Notes: generated by a model from the letters alone, not told the origin. 64,000 nt of DNA from Terrimesophilobacter mesophilus (GCF_014200375.1 NZ_JACHBP010000001.1:434001-498000), one strand, 5' to 3'. Shown: positions 32,266-41,786, counted from the first letter of the stretch. Numbers and translations are program-made.

Positions 32266-32934
32266 CTATTCCGCGAAGCCTGCGCGCACGAGTCCGGTCT
32301 CGTACGCGACGACGACGAGCTGTACCCGGTCGCGCGCGGCGAGCTTCGACATGATGCGGGAGACGTGCGTCTTGGCCGTGAGCGGGCTCAGGAAGAGTCG
32401 CCCGCCGATCTCGTCGTTCGTCAGACCCTGGCCGACGAGGGCGAGCACCTCGCGCTCCCGCTCCGTGAGTACCTGCAGCGCGTGGGCATCCGGGGGCTCT
32501 GTGAGGCGAGTCGAAATGCGTTCGAGCAGGCGGCGCGTGACACCGGGCGACAGGAGTGCGTCTCCGGCCGCGACGACCCGGACGGCGCGGATGAGCTCGA
32601 CCGGCTCCGTATCCTTCACGAGGAAGCCGCTCGCCCCGGCGCGGATCGCGTGGCCGACGTACTCGTCCAGTTCGAAGGTCGTGACGATGACGATGTGGGT
32701 TCCGGCGAGCGCCTGGTCCCCGACGATCTGCTCCGTCGCCCACAGGCCGTCGCCGTCCGGCATCCGGATGTCCATGAGCACGACATCAGGGCGCGTGCCG
32801 GCCACGAGGGCGACGGCCTCCGTGCCGGTACCTGCCTCGCCGACGACCTCGAGGTCGGGCTCGGCCTCGAGGAGCGACCGGAAGCCGGCGCGGATGAGCT
32901 GCTGGTCGTCGGCGATCGCGACGCGGATGGTCAT
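32266..32934 (-). CDS. LuxR-type response regulator (NarL family)
   Basis: 222 residues. The receiver domain has the acidic pocket IADDQQLIRAG, phospho-acceptor Asp in VLMDIRMPDGDG and Lys in GFLVKDTEP. The C-terminal HTH is LTEREREVLALVGQGLTNDE followed by LSPLTAKTHVSRIMSKL. It is co-encoded with the histidine kinase upstream, whose stop overlaps its start as ATGA, making a complete two-component system. Targets are unknown. Confidence 0.93.
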   Translation of the reverse strand: MTIRVAIADDQQLIRAGFRSLLEAEPDLEVVGEAGTGTEAVALVAGTRPDVVLMDIRMPDGDGLWATEQIVGDQALAGTHIVIVTTFELDEYVGHAIRAGASGFLVKDTEPVELIRAVRVVAAGDALLSPGVTRRLLERISTRLTEPPDAHALQVLTEREREVLALVGQGLTNDEIGGRLFLSPLTAKTHVSRIMSKLAARDRVQLVVVAYETGLVRAGFAE

Positions 32935-34118
32935 GGGCGTGCCTCTCGCATCGGGATCCGGGCTTCGACGCGGAAGCCTCCGAGTGGTTCGCGGCCGGCC
33001 TGGAGACTGCCGCCGAGCAGCTCGGCGCGCTCGCGCATGCCGAGCAGGCCGCGACCGTCACTGGCCGCAGGGTCGGCTGCGCCCGCCGACGTGCCGTCGT
33101 CGACGACGGTCACGACGTACTCCCCCGACTCTTCGGCGATCGTCACGCTCGCCGCCGTCGCCTTCGCGTGGCGCAGGACGTTCGTGAGCGACTCCTGCAC
33201 GATGCGGTAGATCGCGAGCTGAGTCGCAGCAGGTGGCGGCGCCGTGACCGCGTCGTCGAGCGCGACAGTGATGCCCTGACTCGTCACGGAGGCCGCAAGG
33301 CCGGGCAGGCGGGAGAGGTCCGGCTCTGGGACGAGCGGCGCATCCGGGCTGCCGTCGGAGCGCAGGATGCCGAGGACCGAGCGCACCTCGTCGAGCGCAG
33401 TCTTGCTCGTGAGCTTGATGCTCGCGAGGGCGTCGGCCGCCTTCTGCGGCTGGGTTTCCATGAGGTGGAGGCCGACCCCCGCCTGCACATTGATCTGGCT
33501 GAGCGAGTGCGCGAGCACGTCGTGCAACTCGCGGGCGAGGCGCACCCGTTCGGCCTGCAGCTCGCTCGAGCGCCGTTCCGCGGCGATCCTGCGGTACTCG
33601 GCGAACTGTTCGCGCCGGGTGCGGAGGCCTTCGCCGATCCCGAACACGATGAGGATGCCGAGGGTCACCCCCGCGATGCGCAGCGGATGCCAGTTGACTC
33701 CGATTGCGAGCGCCCAGACGAGCGTGGTGAGCCAAGCTGCACCCACCGAGATCCAGGCCCACATCCGTGCACCGCGAACGATCGCGGAGACGATCGCGAA
33801 GCCGAGGGCGATGTACGGCGGCCAGTCCTGCCCGCCGAACAGCATCGCGATGGAGGCGGCTGCGGCCGTCACCGCCACGACCGGCCCGGGGAACCGTCGC
33901 GCGGCGATGAGGGCGAGCGGCCCCACGAGCATGATCGCGAGGGCGAACACGAACTCGCGCGGGTGCACGACCGGTGCCATCGGCGGGCCGAATCGCCGTG
34001 GAAGCAGCACGGGAACCACCTGGATCGCGAACGACAGGATGACCGGGACCCACAGCGTGGCCCAGTGAGGTGGCCCGGCTCCGCGGAACCCGTGGCCCTG
34101 CGAACCCGGCTGTGACAT
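32931..34118 (-). CDS. Sensor histidine kinase (DesK/LiaS type)
   Basis: 395 residues. Five or six transmembrane helices (about 20-170) sense within or across the membrane. The HisKA_3 motif RVRLARELHDVLAHSLSQIN holds the phosphoacceptor His. HATPase_c follows with QESLTNVLRHAKA and GLLGMRERAELLGG. The ATG at 34116-34118 starts MSQPGSQGHGF. It is paired with the response regulator through an ATGA overlap. Confidence 0.92.
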   Translation of the reverse strand: MSQPGSQGHGFRGAGPPHWATLWVPVILSFAIQVVPVLLPRRFGPPMAPVVHPREFVFALAIMLVGPLALIAARRFPGPVVAVTAAAASIAMLFGGQDWPPYIALGFAIVSAIVRGARMWAWISVGAAWLTTLVWALAIGVNWHPLRIAGVTLGILIVFGIGEGLRTRREQFAEYRRIAAERRSSELQAERVRLARELHDVLAHSLSQINVQAGVGLHLMETQPQKAADALASIKLTSKTALDEVRSVLGILRSDGSPDAPLVPEPDLSRLPGLAASVTSQGITVALDDAVTAPPPAATQLAIYRIVQESLTNVLRHAKATAASVTIAEESGEYVVTVVDDGTSAGAADPAASDGRGLLGMRERAELLGGSLQAGREPLGGFRVEARIPMREARP

Positions 34119-34216
34119 GAGTCGATCGTAGTTGCGCGGCACGGATGCGGCATCCGCTCCATGGAGTCGTCGGGTACTCCCGCGGGAGTACCCTCACCGG
34201 CGGGGCGCGGTCCGCG

Positions 34217-34921
34217 TCAGCCGACCGGAACGACTCCCGGACGGGTCCACTGCGGCACGGGGCGACCGTCCATCCGCCAGCCGGTGAAGGTCGGATCCTG
34301 TGGCCAGCCCTCCGGGGAGTCCTCCCACTCCTCCTGGCGACCGTACACGGTCATGTCCATGAGGTTGAGTGCGGCCATGATCGGCTCCGTGCCGCGATCG
34401 GTCGTGTCGTAGGTGAGGAAGACACGGTCGCCACGACGCAGGAAGCAGGTGAGATGACCGCCACCGGTGTAGGCGGGATCCTCGACACCGTAGACGGAGT
34501 ACCACGGATGCGTGTAGCCCATGAACTCCCGGAACGGCGCCATCTCCTCGTATGGCCCTGCCCCGAAGACGGCGAAGCTGATGCCGCGCGCTTCCAGATA
34601 TGCGGCGTCATGGAAGTTCCAGATCGACGCGGTGCATCCCTCGCACTGGCCCTCGAAGGGCTTGCCGAGGTGCCACATGTGCTTGTAGACGATGAGTTGG
34701 TCGCGCCCATCGAAGATGTCGAGCATCGAGGTCGGACCGTTCGCCCCGACGAGGGAGATCGGTGTGACCTCGGTCATCGGTAACCGGCGGCGTGCAGCAG
34801 CGATCGCATCGCCCTCGCGGGTGTGCGCCTTCTCGCGAACGAGCAGCTCACCCCGTTCGCGAAGCCAGGTCTCGCGGTCGACGACGGGAGGCGCAGGGGT
34901 GGTGATGTCGATGACAGCCAT
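34217..34921 (-). CDS. DUF899 thioredoxin-like protein
   Basis: 234 residues. The DUF899 pattern is clear: the N-terminal WLRERGELLVREKAHTREGD, RRRLPMTEV, then a thioredoxin-like core with YKHMWHLGKPFEGQCEGCTA (a CxxC pair) and GPYEEMAPFREFMGY. The C-terminal GRQEEWEDSPEGWPQDPTF is also typical. The family is uncharacterised, probably redox-active. It stands alone, downstream of tRNA-Asn. Confidence 0.88.
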   Translation of the reverse strand: MAVIDITTPAPPVVDRETWLRERGELLVREKAHTREGDAIAAARRRLPMTEVTPISLVGANGPTSMLDIFDGRDQLIVYKHMWHLGKPFEGQCEGCTASIWNFHDAAYLEARGISFAVFGAGPYEEMAPFREFMGYTHPWYSVYGVEDPAYTGGGHLTCFLRRGDRVFLTYDTTDRGTEPIMAALNLMDMTVYGRQEEWEDSPEGWPQDPTFTGWRMDGRPVPQWTRPGVVPVG

Positions 34922-34967
34922 GGCGGGATCGTAGCCGATGGAACCCGGAGCGTTCCGAAAAAATTTG

Positions 34968-35040
34968 CTCCCCGACTTGGACTCGAACCAAGAACCTGCC
35001 GGTTAACAGCCGGCTGCTCTGCCAATTGAGCTATCGAGGA
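34968..35040 (-). tRNA. tRNA-Asn (anticodon GUU)
   Basis: A 73-base cloverleaf: acceptor TCCTCGA pairing with TCGGGGA, D-arm TAGCTCAATTGGCAGAGCA, anticodon loop CTGTTAA and T-arm with GGTTCGAGTCC, with G as discriminator base. CCA is not encoded. A T-rich run (AAATTTTTTC on the minus strand) follows directly and could end transcription. Confidence 0.95.
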
Positions 35041-35107
35041 ATGGCGATTCAGGTAGTCACTTTAGCAAAGAATGCGGAACCCCATCTGCCGCCCTCGTAC
35101 CCGCGCA

Positions 35108-36097
35108 TCACGAGAAGTCTGGCAGAAGGCAGGTCGGCGAGTCGATGAAGAGCGGCGTGCCGACCATCATCGGGATGCCGGACTGCGGGTCGAGCTGGAA
35201 CGCGGCGAGGGTGCCGGAGTTCTGGTTCGCGACGAACAGCAGATTGCCGACGATGCACAGGCCCCGCGGCGTGTCACCGCCACTCGGCAGGTCGGCGATG
35301 GGCTCGAGCGTCTTCGCGTCGACGGCGACGATGCGGTTCGACCCGCGCAGCGCCGTATAGAGAAAGCGACCGGTCGGGTCGACGACGAGCCCAGCGGCGT
35401 GGTCCCCCGGCGCTGCACCCGACCCTCCGGACTGCACCACCTGCAGGTTCCGGCCGCCACCAAGGGCGAAGATCGATCCACCGAGCTCGCCCAGCAGGTA
35501 GACCTTGCCGGCCGTCGGGGATACCGCGAGGTCGCGAGGCCCCGTGCCTGCGGGAAGTTCGAGAGAGGATTCGAGGCCGAGCCGGCCATCCGCCCACCGG
35601 TACACGTTCACCCGGTCGGTGCCGAGGTCGGCGGTGATCGCGGTATCGCCGAACGCGAGAGTCGAATGCGGGTGAGGGCCGTCCTGTTCGGGTTTGGGCC
35701 CCTTGCCGCTCGATGTCAGCGATTGGTGGAGCGCGCCGATCTTCCCATCCGCGCCGATCGGGAACACGTCGACCTGTCCGGACCGATAGTTCGCCGCGTA
35801 GAGCCATTCCGGCGTTGCGGCCAGATGGCAGGGCTCCGTGCCTGATGTCGGCTGGCCGCCCATCGGGATGAGCGCGGTCGACTTCCCCTTGCGGAGAAAG
35901 GCCTCGACGCGCCCGTTCGCTTCGTCCACGGCGTAGATCATGCCCTCCACCGGGGAGTGGATGATGTACGACGGCGACGAGGTCACGGCGCCGATGCCGG
36001 CGAACTGCAAGCCCTTCTCCGTGAGTCGAACCGCCGAGATCCCCCGGGAGAATCCGCCCATGCTCGCGGTGTATGCACCTGCCCAAATGAGAGTCAA
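35108..36097 (-). CDS. Lactonase family beta-propeller protein (6-phosphogluconolactonase-like)
   Basis: 329 residues forming a seven-bladed propeller. It has the family start TLIWAGAYTAS, repeated blade motifs such as HLAATPEWLYAANYRSGQ, DGPHPHSTLAFGD and AGLVVDPTGRFLYTALRGSN, and the end region RGLCIVGNLLFVANQNSGTL. The enzyme would open sugar lactones. The start is a TTG (36095-36097) that overlaps the stop of the 2-hydroxyacid dehydrogenase (TTGA) and follows GGAGG. It is the last gene of the long ABC transporter operon, which suggests a sugar acid or lactone link. Confidence 0.85.
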   Translation of the reverse strand: MTLIWAGAYTASMGGFSRGISAVRLTEKGLQFAGIGAVTSSPSYIIHSPVEGMIYAVDEANGRVEAFLRKGKSTALIPMGGQPTSGTEPCHLAATPEWLYAANYRSGQVDVFPIGADGKIGALHQSLTSSGKGPKPEQDGPHPHSTLAFGDTAITADLGTDRVNVYRWADGRLGLESSLELPAGTGPRDLAVSPTAGKVYLLGELGGSIFALGGGRNLQVVQSGGSGAAPGDHAAGLVVDPTGRFLYTALRGSNRIVAVDAKTLEPIADLPSGGDTPRGLCIVGNLLFVANQNSGTLAAFQLDPQSGIPMMVGTPLFIDSPTCLLPDFS

Positions 36098-37098
36098 TAG
36101 CCTGCCTCCGGGTCAACTATTCCGACGAATTTCGCGTGGTCCAGGAATGCTCGCACGTTAGTCTTCACCCTCTCCGCCAGGAGGGGAGTCGTCATTTCGG
36201 GCGTGTCGGCGCTGTGCGGCGTGATGATGGCGCGCGGCTCGGACCACAGCGGGTGGCCATCCGGAAGCGGCTCCGGATCGGTGACGTCCAGCCCTGCCCC
36301 TGCGATCCCCCCGGATGCCAGCGCGGCCGTCAGCGCGGCAGTGTCGACGAGCCCGCCACGCGCGACATTCACGAGAATCGCGGAATCCTTCATCGCCGCG
36401 AACTCCGCCTCACCCATGAGGTGCGTCGAATCCTTCGTCATGGCTGCTGCGACCACCACGACATCGGCATCGGGCAGGACCTCGTGGAGACGGTCGGCCG
36501 TGACCGTGCGCTCCGCTCCCGGCACCGGCTCCGGATGCCGCCTCACAATGGTCACGGAGGTGCGGAACGGCTCCAGCAGCCGCAGCAACTCGACGGCGAT
36601 CCCTCCCGCGCCCACCACCACCACTCGTGCCCCGTAGAGCGACGCTCCGAGCTTCGGGCCCCAGCTCCGGGCGACGATGCGCATCGGCAGCTGGCGGAGC
36701 AGGGCCAGCATGAGCGCGAGAGCGTGCTCCGCGACCGGTTCGGCGTATGCGCCCTTCGCACTCGTCCACAGCGGATGCGTACCGGAGTGCTTCGCGAGGA
36801 CCCCGGCGAACGCGTCGACTCCCGCCCACGGCAACTGCACCCAGTCGACATCCGGGTATTCGTCGAGGATGCCGGAGAACTCGTTCGCCCTCGCGTATGA
36901 CAGCCACACGATGCCGCGGGTCGCGGCAGAAAGCGGCTCGACGATACCGCCGGCCTCCTGAATCGCCGACACGAAGAACTCCGTCGGCTCCGGGAGCACG
37001 GCGATCGGGCCCGGCCGCGGACGCCTCACAGCCGGCAGTTCCTCAGCCGGGGAGGCCAGCACCTCGCGATGCTGGACCGAGCCCCCACTCGATGTCAT
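36094..37098 (-). CDS. D-2-hydroxyacid dehydrogenase family protein
   Basis: 334 residues. The NAD-binding fold has VVVVGAGGIAVELLRLLEPF (GAGGIA in place of GxGxxG), the substrate-binding Arg lies in ILVNVARGGLVDTAAL, the Glu in the DPEPLPDGHPLW region and the catalytic His in ITPHSADTPEMT. The substrate is unknown. The ATG at 37096-37098 overlaps the upstream ATPase stop as ATGA, and its own stop overlaps the lactonase start, so it belongs to the transporter operon. Confidence 0.88.
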   Translation of the reverse strand: MTSSGGSVQHREVLASPAEELPAVRRPRPGPIAVLPEPTEFFVSAIQEAGGIVEPLSAATRGIVWLSYARANEFSGILDEYPDVDWVQLPWAGVDAFAGVLAKHSGTHPLWTSAKGAYAEPVAEHALALMLALLRQLPMRIVARSWGPKLGASLYGARVVVVGAGGIAVELLRLLEPFRTSVTIVRRHPEPVPGAERTVTADRLHEVLPDADVVVVAAAMTKDSTHLMGEAEFAAMKDSAILVNVARGGLVDTAALTAALASGGIAGAGLDVTDPEPLPDGHPLWSEPRAIITPHSADTPEMTTPLLAERVKTNVRAFLDHAKFVGIVDPEAGY

Positions 37099-37898
37099 GC
37101 ACCGACTGTATCGAATCGAGACGCCGCGAGGGCCTTCAAATACGGATGAACCGGGTCGGACAGTACCCCATTGATGGGGCCAAGCCCGACCACGTTTCCG
37201 CGGTGCAGCACCAGCATCCGCTCGGAACACTGCTCAATGACACCGAGGTCGCTGCTGACGATCACGGCGGAGAAACCGCGTTCGGCGCGCAGTTCGAGGA
37301 GCGCTTCGAGCACCCCCGATCTCACCGTCACATCGACTCCCCTGGTCGGCTCATCGGCGATGAGCAGGCGAGGTTCGAGCACGAGTGCGCGCGCGAGAGC
37401 GACCCTCTGTCGCTGGCCGCTGCTCAGTTCGTAAGGGAAACGGGACATGACGCGAAGGGGCAACCGCATCGCGTCGACGATCGTGGCGACGGCGGCCCCC
37501 GCCTCTCGGGAGCTGAATCGGCGGTCACGCGAGTAGATCGGTTCGGCGACGTTCTCGGCGACGGTCAACCTTGCATCGAGCTTCTCAGCGCCATCCTGGG
37601 CCAGGTAGCCGATCCGCAGGCGAAGCAGATCCCTACGGTGGGCGGAGATGCCCCTCACCGGCGTTCCGTCGACCGTCAGCGAACCACCGCAGATCCGGGG
37701 CGCGCTCACATCGCCCGACCCCGCGTCACCGCGCAGCGCCAGTGTCGCTGCGAGGGTGGACTTGCCAGAACCGGACTCGCCCACGACACCCAGGAAGTCG
37801 CCCTCCGCGAGGTCGAACGTCACACCACGGACCGCCACGAACCTCGAGCGGACATCCCTCGACCGGTACCGAATCGAGAGGTCATCGGCAACGATCAT
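37095..37898 (-). CDS. Third oligopeptide-type ABC ATPase, H-loop His replaced
   Basis: About 267 residues. Walker A GESGSGKST, Q-loop in GYLAQDGAE, signature LSSGQRQR and Walker B LLIADEP are intact. The H-loop reads VIVSSDLGV where the family normally has a His (SHD or THN), so the switch residue appears to be Ser. The C-terminal peptide-transporter tail NGVLSDPVHPYLKAL is present. I chose the ATG at 37896-37898, with GGAG upstream; an in-frame TTG at 37914-37916 overlaps the previous stop. The operon already encodes a complete fused ATPase pair, so this is an extra subunit. Confidence 0.85.
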   Translation of the reverse strand: MIVADDLSIRYRSRDVRSRFVAVRGVTFDLAEGDFLGVVGESGSGKSTLAATLALRGDAGSGDVSAPRICGGSLTVDGTPVRGISAHRRDLLRLRIGYLAQDGAEKLDARLTVAENVAEPIYSRDRRFSSREAGAAVATIVDAMRLPLRVMSRFPYELSSGQRQRVALARALVLEPRLLIADEPTRGVDVTVRSGVLEALLELRAERGFSAVIVSSDLGVIEQCSERMLVLHRGNVVGLGPINGVLSDPVHPYLKALAASRFDTVGA

Positions 37899-37912
37899 GG
37901 GCTCCGTCGAGT

Positions 37913-39622
37913 TCAACCGTCGGTCCCCGTATCCGCCAGCTCGCTCGCACGGAGGCGCCGCAGGTCTTCACGGCGCTTCGCCTGCAGGATCGGGTCCGGC
38001 ACCGGCAAAGAGGCGAGAAGACGCTGCGTATACGGATGCTTCGGCGCGACGAGCACCTCCTCGCCCGTGCCCTCCTCCACGAGTCTGCCCTTGAACAGCA
38101 CGGCGATCCGGTCGGCGAGGAGGTCGACGACGGCGAGGTCGTGGCTGATGAACAGCGCCGCGAATCCGAACTCGCGTTGGAGTTCTGCGAACAGTTCGAG
38201 GACCTTCGCCTGCACGGAGACGTCGAGTGCGCTCGTGGGTTCGTCGGCGATGAGCAGTTTCGGCTGGAGCGCGATGGCCCTCGCGAGGCTTGCGCGCTGG
38301 CGCTGGCCGCCGCTCAGCTCATGCGGGTAGCGGTCCCCGTAGCTGTGCGGCAGTTGCACCGCCTCGAGGAGTTCGTCGACCCGAGAGCGCGCGGCGGCGG
38401 CGTCCTGCGCCTTGCCGTGCACGATGAGCGGCTCCGCGACGCACTCCGCGATCGTGAGCAGCGGGTTGAAGCTCGTGGCCGGGTCCTGGAACACGAAGCC
38501 GATGTCGTGCCGGAGCGGACGGAAGTCCTTCTCGTGCACGCCGAGCATCTCCTGGCCGAGCACCCGAAGAGACCCGCCGGTCACCTTCGTGAGTCCGCCG
38601 ATCGTGCGCCCGATCGTCGTCTTGCCGGACCCGCTCTCGCCGACGAGCCCGAGCACCTCGCGTGCGCCGATGTGGAAGCTCACTCCGTCGACGGCGCGGA
38701 ATCCGCCACGGCCGAGCCGCCCCGGATACTCGATGACCAGGTCCTCGGCGACCACGAGCGGTTCGCCCGCTGTCCCCGCGGCCCGCTCCGCCGCCCGCTC
38801 CCGCGTGCGCGTCGTTCCGGCGCCGATGAACGGGACCGCCGCGAGAAGGCGCTTCGTGTAATCGTGCTCCGGGTGGTGGAACAGGCTGACGGCATCCGCC
38901 TCCTCGACCACCCGTCCCTGGTACATGACCGCGACCCGGTCGGCCAGATCCGCCACGACGCCCATGTTGTGGGTGATGAGCACGATCGCCGTATTGAACT
39001 CGTCACGGCAGCGGCGCAGCAGGTCGAGGATCTCCGCCTGCACCGTGACGTCCAGTGCCGTGGTCGGCTCGTCGGCGACGATGATCTCGGGGTCCAGCAC
39101 GAGTGCCATCGCGATGACGATGCGCTGCTTCTGCCCGCCGGAGAACTGGTGCGGGTAGTAGTCGACCCTGTGCTCGGCATCCGGGATACCGACCCGCGTC
39201 ATGATGTCGATCGCCTTCGCGCGCGCCTCCGCCTTGCTGTAGCGGCCGTGGGCACGAAGCCCCTCTGCGATCTGCCAACCGACCGTATAGACGGGATTCA
39301 GGGCGGTGGACGGCTCCTGGAACACCATGGCGGCGCCGGTGCCGCGGATCTCCCGCAACCTCGAGTGGGGAATCTCGATGACGTTGTCGTTGCCGATCAG
39401 GACCACGCCCGACGTGGTGGCGGTCTCCGGAAGAAGACCCAGGATCGTCTTCGCGGTCACGGTCTTGCCGCTGCCGCTCTCACCAACGATCGCGAGCACC
39501 TCGCCCGACCGAACCGACAGGCTCACGCCCTCGACGGCCCTGACGTCGCCGCCGTCCGTCGCGAACGTGACATTGAGGTCGTCGATCTCCAGGGCCTCCT
39601 GGCCCTTCGCCAGGCTGCTCAC
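37913..39622 (-). CDS. Fused double ATPase of an oligopeptide ABC transporter (DppD-DppF type)
   Basis: 569 residues with two complete ABC domains. Domain 1 has GESGSGKTVTAK, FSGGQKQR and IIVADEPTTALD; domain 2 has GESGSGKTTIGR, LSGGQRQRA and LLIADEPTSALD. Each is followed by the oligopeptide/dipeptide C-terminal segment (HPEHDYTKRLLAAVP and HPYTQRLLASLP). The GTG at 39620-39622 follows GGAGGAGG and overlaps the permease stop as GTGA. It powers import with the two permeases upstream. Confidence 0.93.
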   Translation of the reverse strand: MSSLAKGQEALEIDDLNVTFATDGGDVRAVEGVSLSVRSGEVLAIVGESGSGKTVTAKTILGLLPETATTSGVVLIGNDNVIEIPHSRLREIRGTGAAMVFQEPSTALNPVYTVGWQIAEGLRAHGRYSKAEARAKAIDIMTRVGIPDAEHRVDYYPHQFSGGQKQRIVIAMALVLDPEIIVADEPTTALDVTVQAEILDLLRRCRDEFNTAIVLITHNMGVVADLADRVAVMYQGRVVEEADAVSLFHHPEHDYTKRLLAAVPFIGAGTTRTRERAAERAAGTAGEPLVVAEDLVIEYPGRLGRGGFRAVDGVSFHIGAREVLGLVGESGSGKTTIGRTIGGLTKVTGGSLRVLGQEMLGVHEKDFRPLRHDIGFVFQDPATSFNPLLTIAECVAEPLIVHGKAQDAAAARSRVDELLEAVQLPHSYGDRYPHELSGGQRQRASLARAIALQPKLLIADEPTSALDVSVQAKVLELFAELQREFGFAALFISHDLAVVDLLADRIAVLFKGRLVEEGTGEEVLVAPKHPYTQRLLASLPVPDPILQAKRREDLRRLRASELADTGTDG

Positions 39623-40605
39623 AGTGCCTCCTCCAGCTCGTCGACCTCGGTCGGGGTCGCGGAGCTCGCTATCGCACGATGCCTCGTCCGAAGCCTCGGA
39701 TCGGCAAGGTCGTTGAGGCTCTCGCCGACGAGCGTGATACCGAGAACGACGAGCACGATGGCCGTGCCGGGGAAGATCGAGGTCCACCAGATGCCGGCGG
39801 CGACATCCGAGATCGACTTGTTGAGGTCGAAGCCCCACTCAGCCGCCGACGTCGGCTCAATGCCGAACCCGAGGAAGCCGAGGCCGGCGAGCGTCAGGAT
39901 CGCCTCGGAGGCGTTGAGAGTAAGGATGAGCGGAAGGGTTCTCGTCGAGTTGCGGAGCACGTGCCGGAACATGACGCGCGCATTGCTCGCGCCGATGACC
40001 TTCGCCGACTCCACGAACGCCTCAGCCTTGATGCGCACCGTCTCCGAACGGATGACGCGGAAATACTGCGGGATGAACACGACCGTGATCGAGATGGCCG
40101 CCGCGAGAATGCCGAAGGAGAGGCTCGACTTGCCGCCGGAGAGCACGATCGACATGACGATCGCGAGCAGGAGGGATGGGAACGCGTAGATCGCGTCGCA
40201 GATCACGACGAGGACGCGGTCGAGCCAGCCTCCGAAGTAGCCGGAGACGAGGCCGAGCAGAACGCCGGCGAAGATCGAGAGGATGACCGCCACCACGATG
40301 ACGAGGACTGCCGTCTGGGCGCCCCAGATGACCCGGGAGAGCACGTCGTATCCGCCGACAGTCGTCCCCAGAAGGTGAGCTCCACCCGGCGGAAGCTGTG
40401 CGCCGAACGTCCCGTTCGCGTCGCGCAGCTGATCGAAACGATACGGGGCGAGAATCGGGGCGAGCGCAGCGGTCAGCAGGAACACGACGATGATGACAAG
40501 GCCCGCGACGAGCATGCCTCGCTGCCAGCCGACGCTCTGCGCCAGTTGGCGCACGAGCGGGAGCCGCGACCAGATGCTGGGCCTGACGACGGTGGTCGTA
40601 CTCAT
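39619..40605 (-). CDS. Peptide-type ABC transporter permease (DppC-like)
   Basis: 328 residues with six transmembrane helices. The DppC/OppC features are LGTTVGGYDVLSRVIWGAQ before helix 2 and the EAA loop ESAKVIGASNARVMFRHVLR, which contacts the ATPase. The ATG lies one base after the stop of the DppB-like gene. Confidence 0.92.
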   Translation of the reverse strand: MSTTTVVRPSIWSRLPLVRQLAQSVGWQRGMLVAGLVIIVVFLLTAALAPILAPYRFDQLRDANGTFGAQLPPGGAHLLGTTVGGYDVLSRVIWGAQTAVLVIVVAVILSIFAGVLLGLVSGYFGGWLDRVLVVICDAIYAFPSLLLAIVMSIVLSGGKSSLSFGILAAAISITVVFIPQYFRVIRSETVRIKAEAFVESAKVIGASNARVMFRHVLRNSTRTLPLILTLNASEAILTLAGLGFLGFGIEPTSAAEWGFDLNKSISDVAAGIWWTSIFPGTAIVLVVLGITLVGESLNDLADPRLRTRHRAIASSATPTEVDELEEAL

Positions 40606-40606
40606 G

Positions 40607-41707
40607 TCAGTACCTCACCCTCGGGTCGATGAGCGCGGCTATCACGTCGACGATGAAGTTCGTGACCGCGACGATCACGGCGAGCAGGACGACGATGCCC
40701 TGCACCGCCACGAAGTCCCTGGCATTGATGTACTGCACGAGCATGAACCCGAGACCCTTCCACTCGAACGTCGTCTCGGTGAGGACCGCTCCCCCGAGCA
40801 GAAGCGCGATCTGAAGGCCGATGACCGTGATGATCGGGACGAGTGCCGGCTTGTATGCATGCTTGCGCACGAGCCGCAGCTCACCGACGCCGCGGGAACG
40901 TGCAGCGTCGACGTAGTCCTGGCCGAGCGTGCCGATCACGTTCAGGCGCACGAGACGCAGGAAGATCCCCGCGGTGAGCAGGCCGAGCGCGATCCCCGGC
41001 AGGAGCGCGTGCGTGAGAACGTCGGCGACATCCGCCGGGTTGCCGGTGCGGAACGCATCGATGAGGTAGATGTTCGTCGGATGGTCGAGCAGCTGCAGGT
41101 TCAACTCTGTGCCGACGCTCGCCCTGCCGTTCACGGGAAGGATCTTCAACCACACGGAGAAGATGAGCTTGAGCAGGAGCCCTGCGAAGAAGACCGGCGT
41201 CGCGTAGAAGAGGATCGCGAACACACGGAGTACGGCATCCGGCCACTTGTCGCGAAGGTACGCGGCGAGCATGCCGAGCGGGATGCCGACGATGAACGCG
41301 ACGATGAGGGCGTAGAACGCGAGCTCGAGTGTCGCGCCACCGTAGGTGAGGAGGATCTCGGAGATCGGCCGGTTGTCGCTGATCGTCGTACCGAAGTTGC
41401 CCGTCGCGACCTGCCCGAGATACTCGAAGTACTGGATCCAGATCGGCCGGTCGTAACCGGCGGCGTGGATGCGATCCGCCAGCTGGTCCGGCGTCAGCCG
41501 ACCGCCGAGCGCCGCCGTGATCGGGTCGCCGATCATGTGCATGAGGATGAACACCATCGACACGAGGATGAACACCGTCGGAATGATGAGGATGAGCCGG
41601 ATGAGGATGTAGCGGCCGAGCGTCCCGCCGGAACCCTTGGATCGCGCCTTCTGCGCGGGCTCTGCACCCGGGGAGGGCGCATTCGAAACTGCGGTTGCTG
41701 TCATCAT
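40607..41707 (-). CDS. Peptide-type ABC transporter permease (DppB-like)
   Basis: 366 residues. The N-terminal helix GRYILIRLILIIPTVFILVS, the DppB pattern of six helices and the EAA loop DYVDAARSRGVGELRLVRKH are present. Two adjacent ATG codons (41702-41707) can serve as start. A GC-rich hairpin lies between it and the binding-protein gene upstream, which should lower permease expression relative to the binding protein. Confidence 0.9.
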   Translation of the reverse strand: MMTATAVSNAPSPGAEPAQKARSKGSGGTLGRYILIRLILIIPTVFILVSMVFILMHMIGDPITAALGGRLTPDQLADRIHAAGYDRPIWIQYFEYLGQVATGNFGTTISDNRPISEILLTYGGATLELAFYALIVAFIVGIPLGMLAAYLRDKWPDAVLRVFAILFYATPVFFAGLLLKLIFSVWLKILPVNGRASVGTELNLQLLDHPTNIYLIDAFRTGNPADVADVLTHALLPGIALGLLTAGIFLRLVRLNVIGTLGQDYVDAARSRGVGELRLVRKHAYKPALVPIITVIGLQIALLLGGAVLTETTFEWKGLGFMLVQYINARDFVAVQGIVVLLAVIVAVTNFIVDVIAALIDPRVRY

Positions 41708-41751
41708 CGCCAATCTTCGCCCACGCGCTACCGAACACCTGCCAGAAAAGG

Positions 41752-41786
41752 AGGGGGCGACCCGCACTGTGTGCGGACCGCCCCCT
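41752..41786 (-). terminator. Attenuating hairpin between binding protein and permease genes
   Basis: An outer 8-bp stem (agggggcg / cgccccct) and an inner 6-bp stem (ccgcac / gtgcgg) with a 2x2 internal loop and a 3-base loop. On the minus strand CCTTTTC follows. It sits between the binding-protein stop and the first permease start, a usual place for partial termination. Confidence 0.75.

Noticed and set aside
34968-35040. tRNA-Asn as an integration site
   Set aside because: The genes on both sides look like ordinary chromosomal genes, and no integrase or repeated tRNA end is nearby.
37571-40189. An 872-codon plus-strand open frame across the ABC ATPase and permease genes
   Set aside because: It is antisense to three well-supported transporter genes and has low-complexity, charged composition; no domain or ribosome site supports it.
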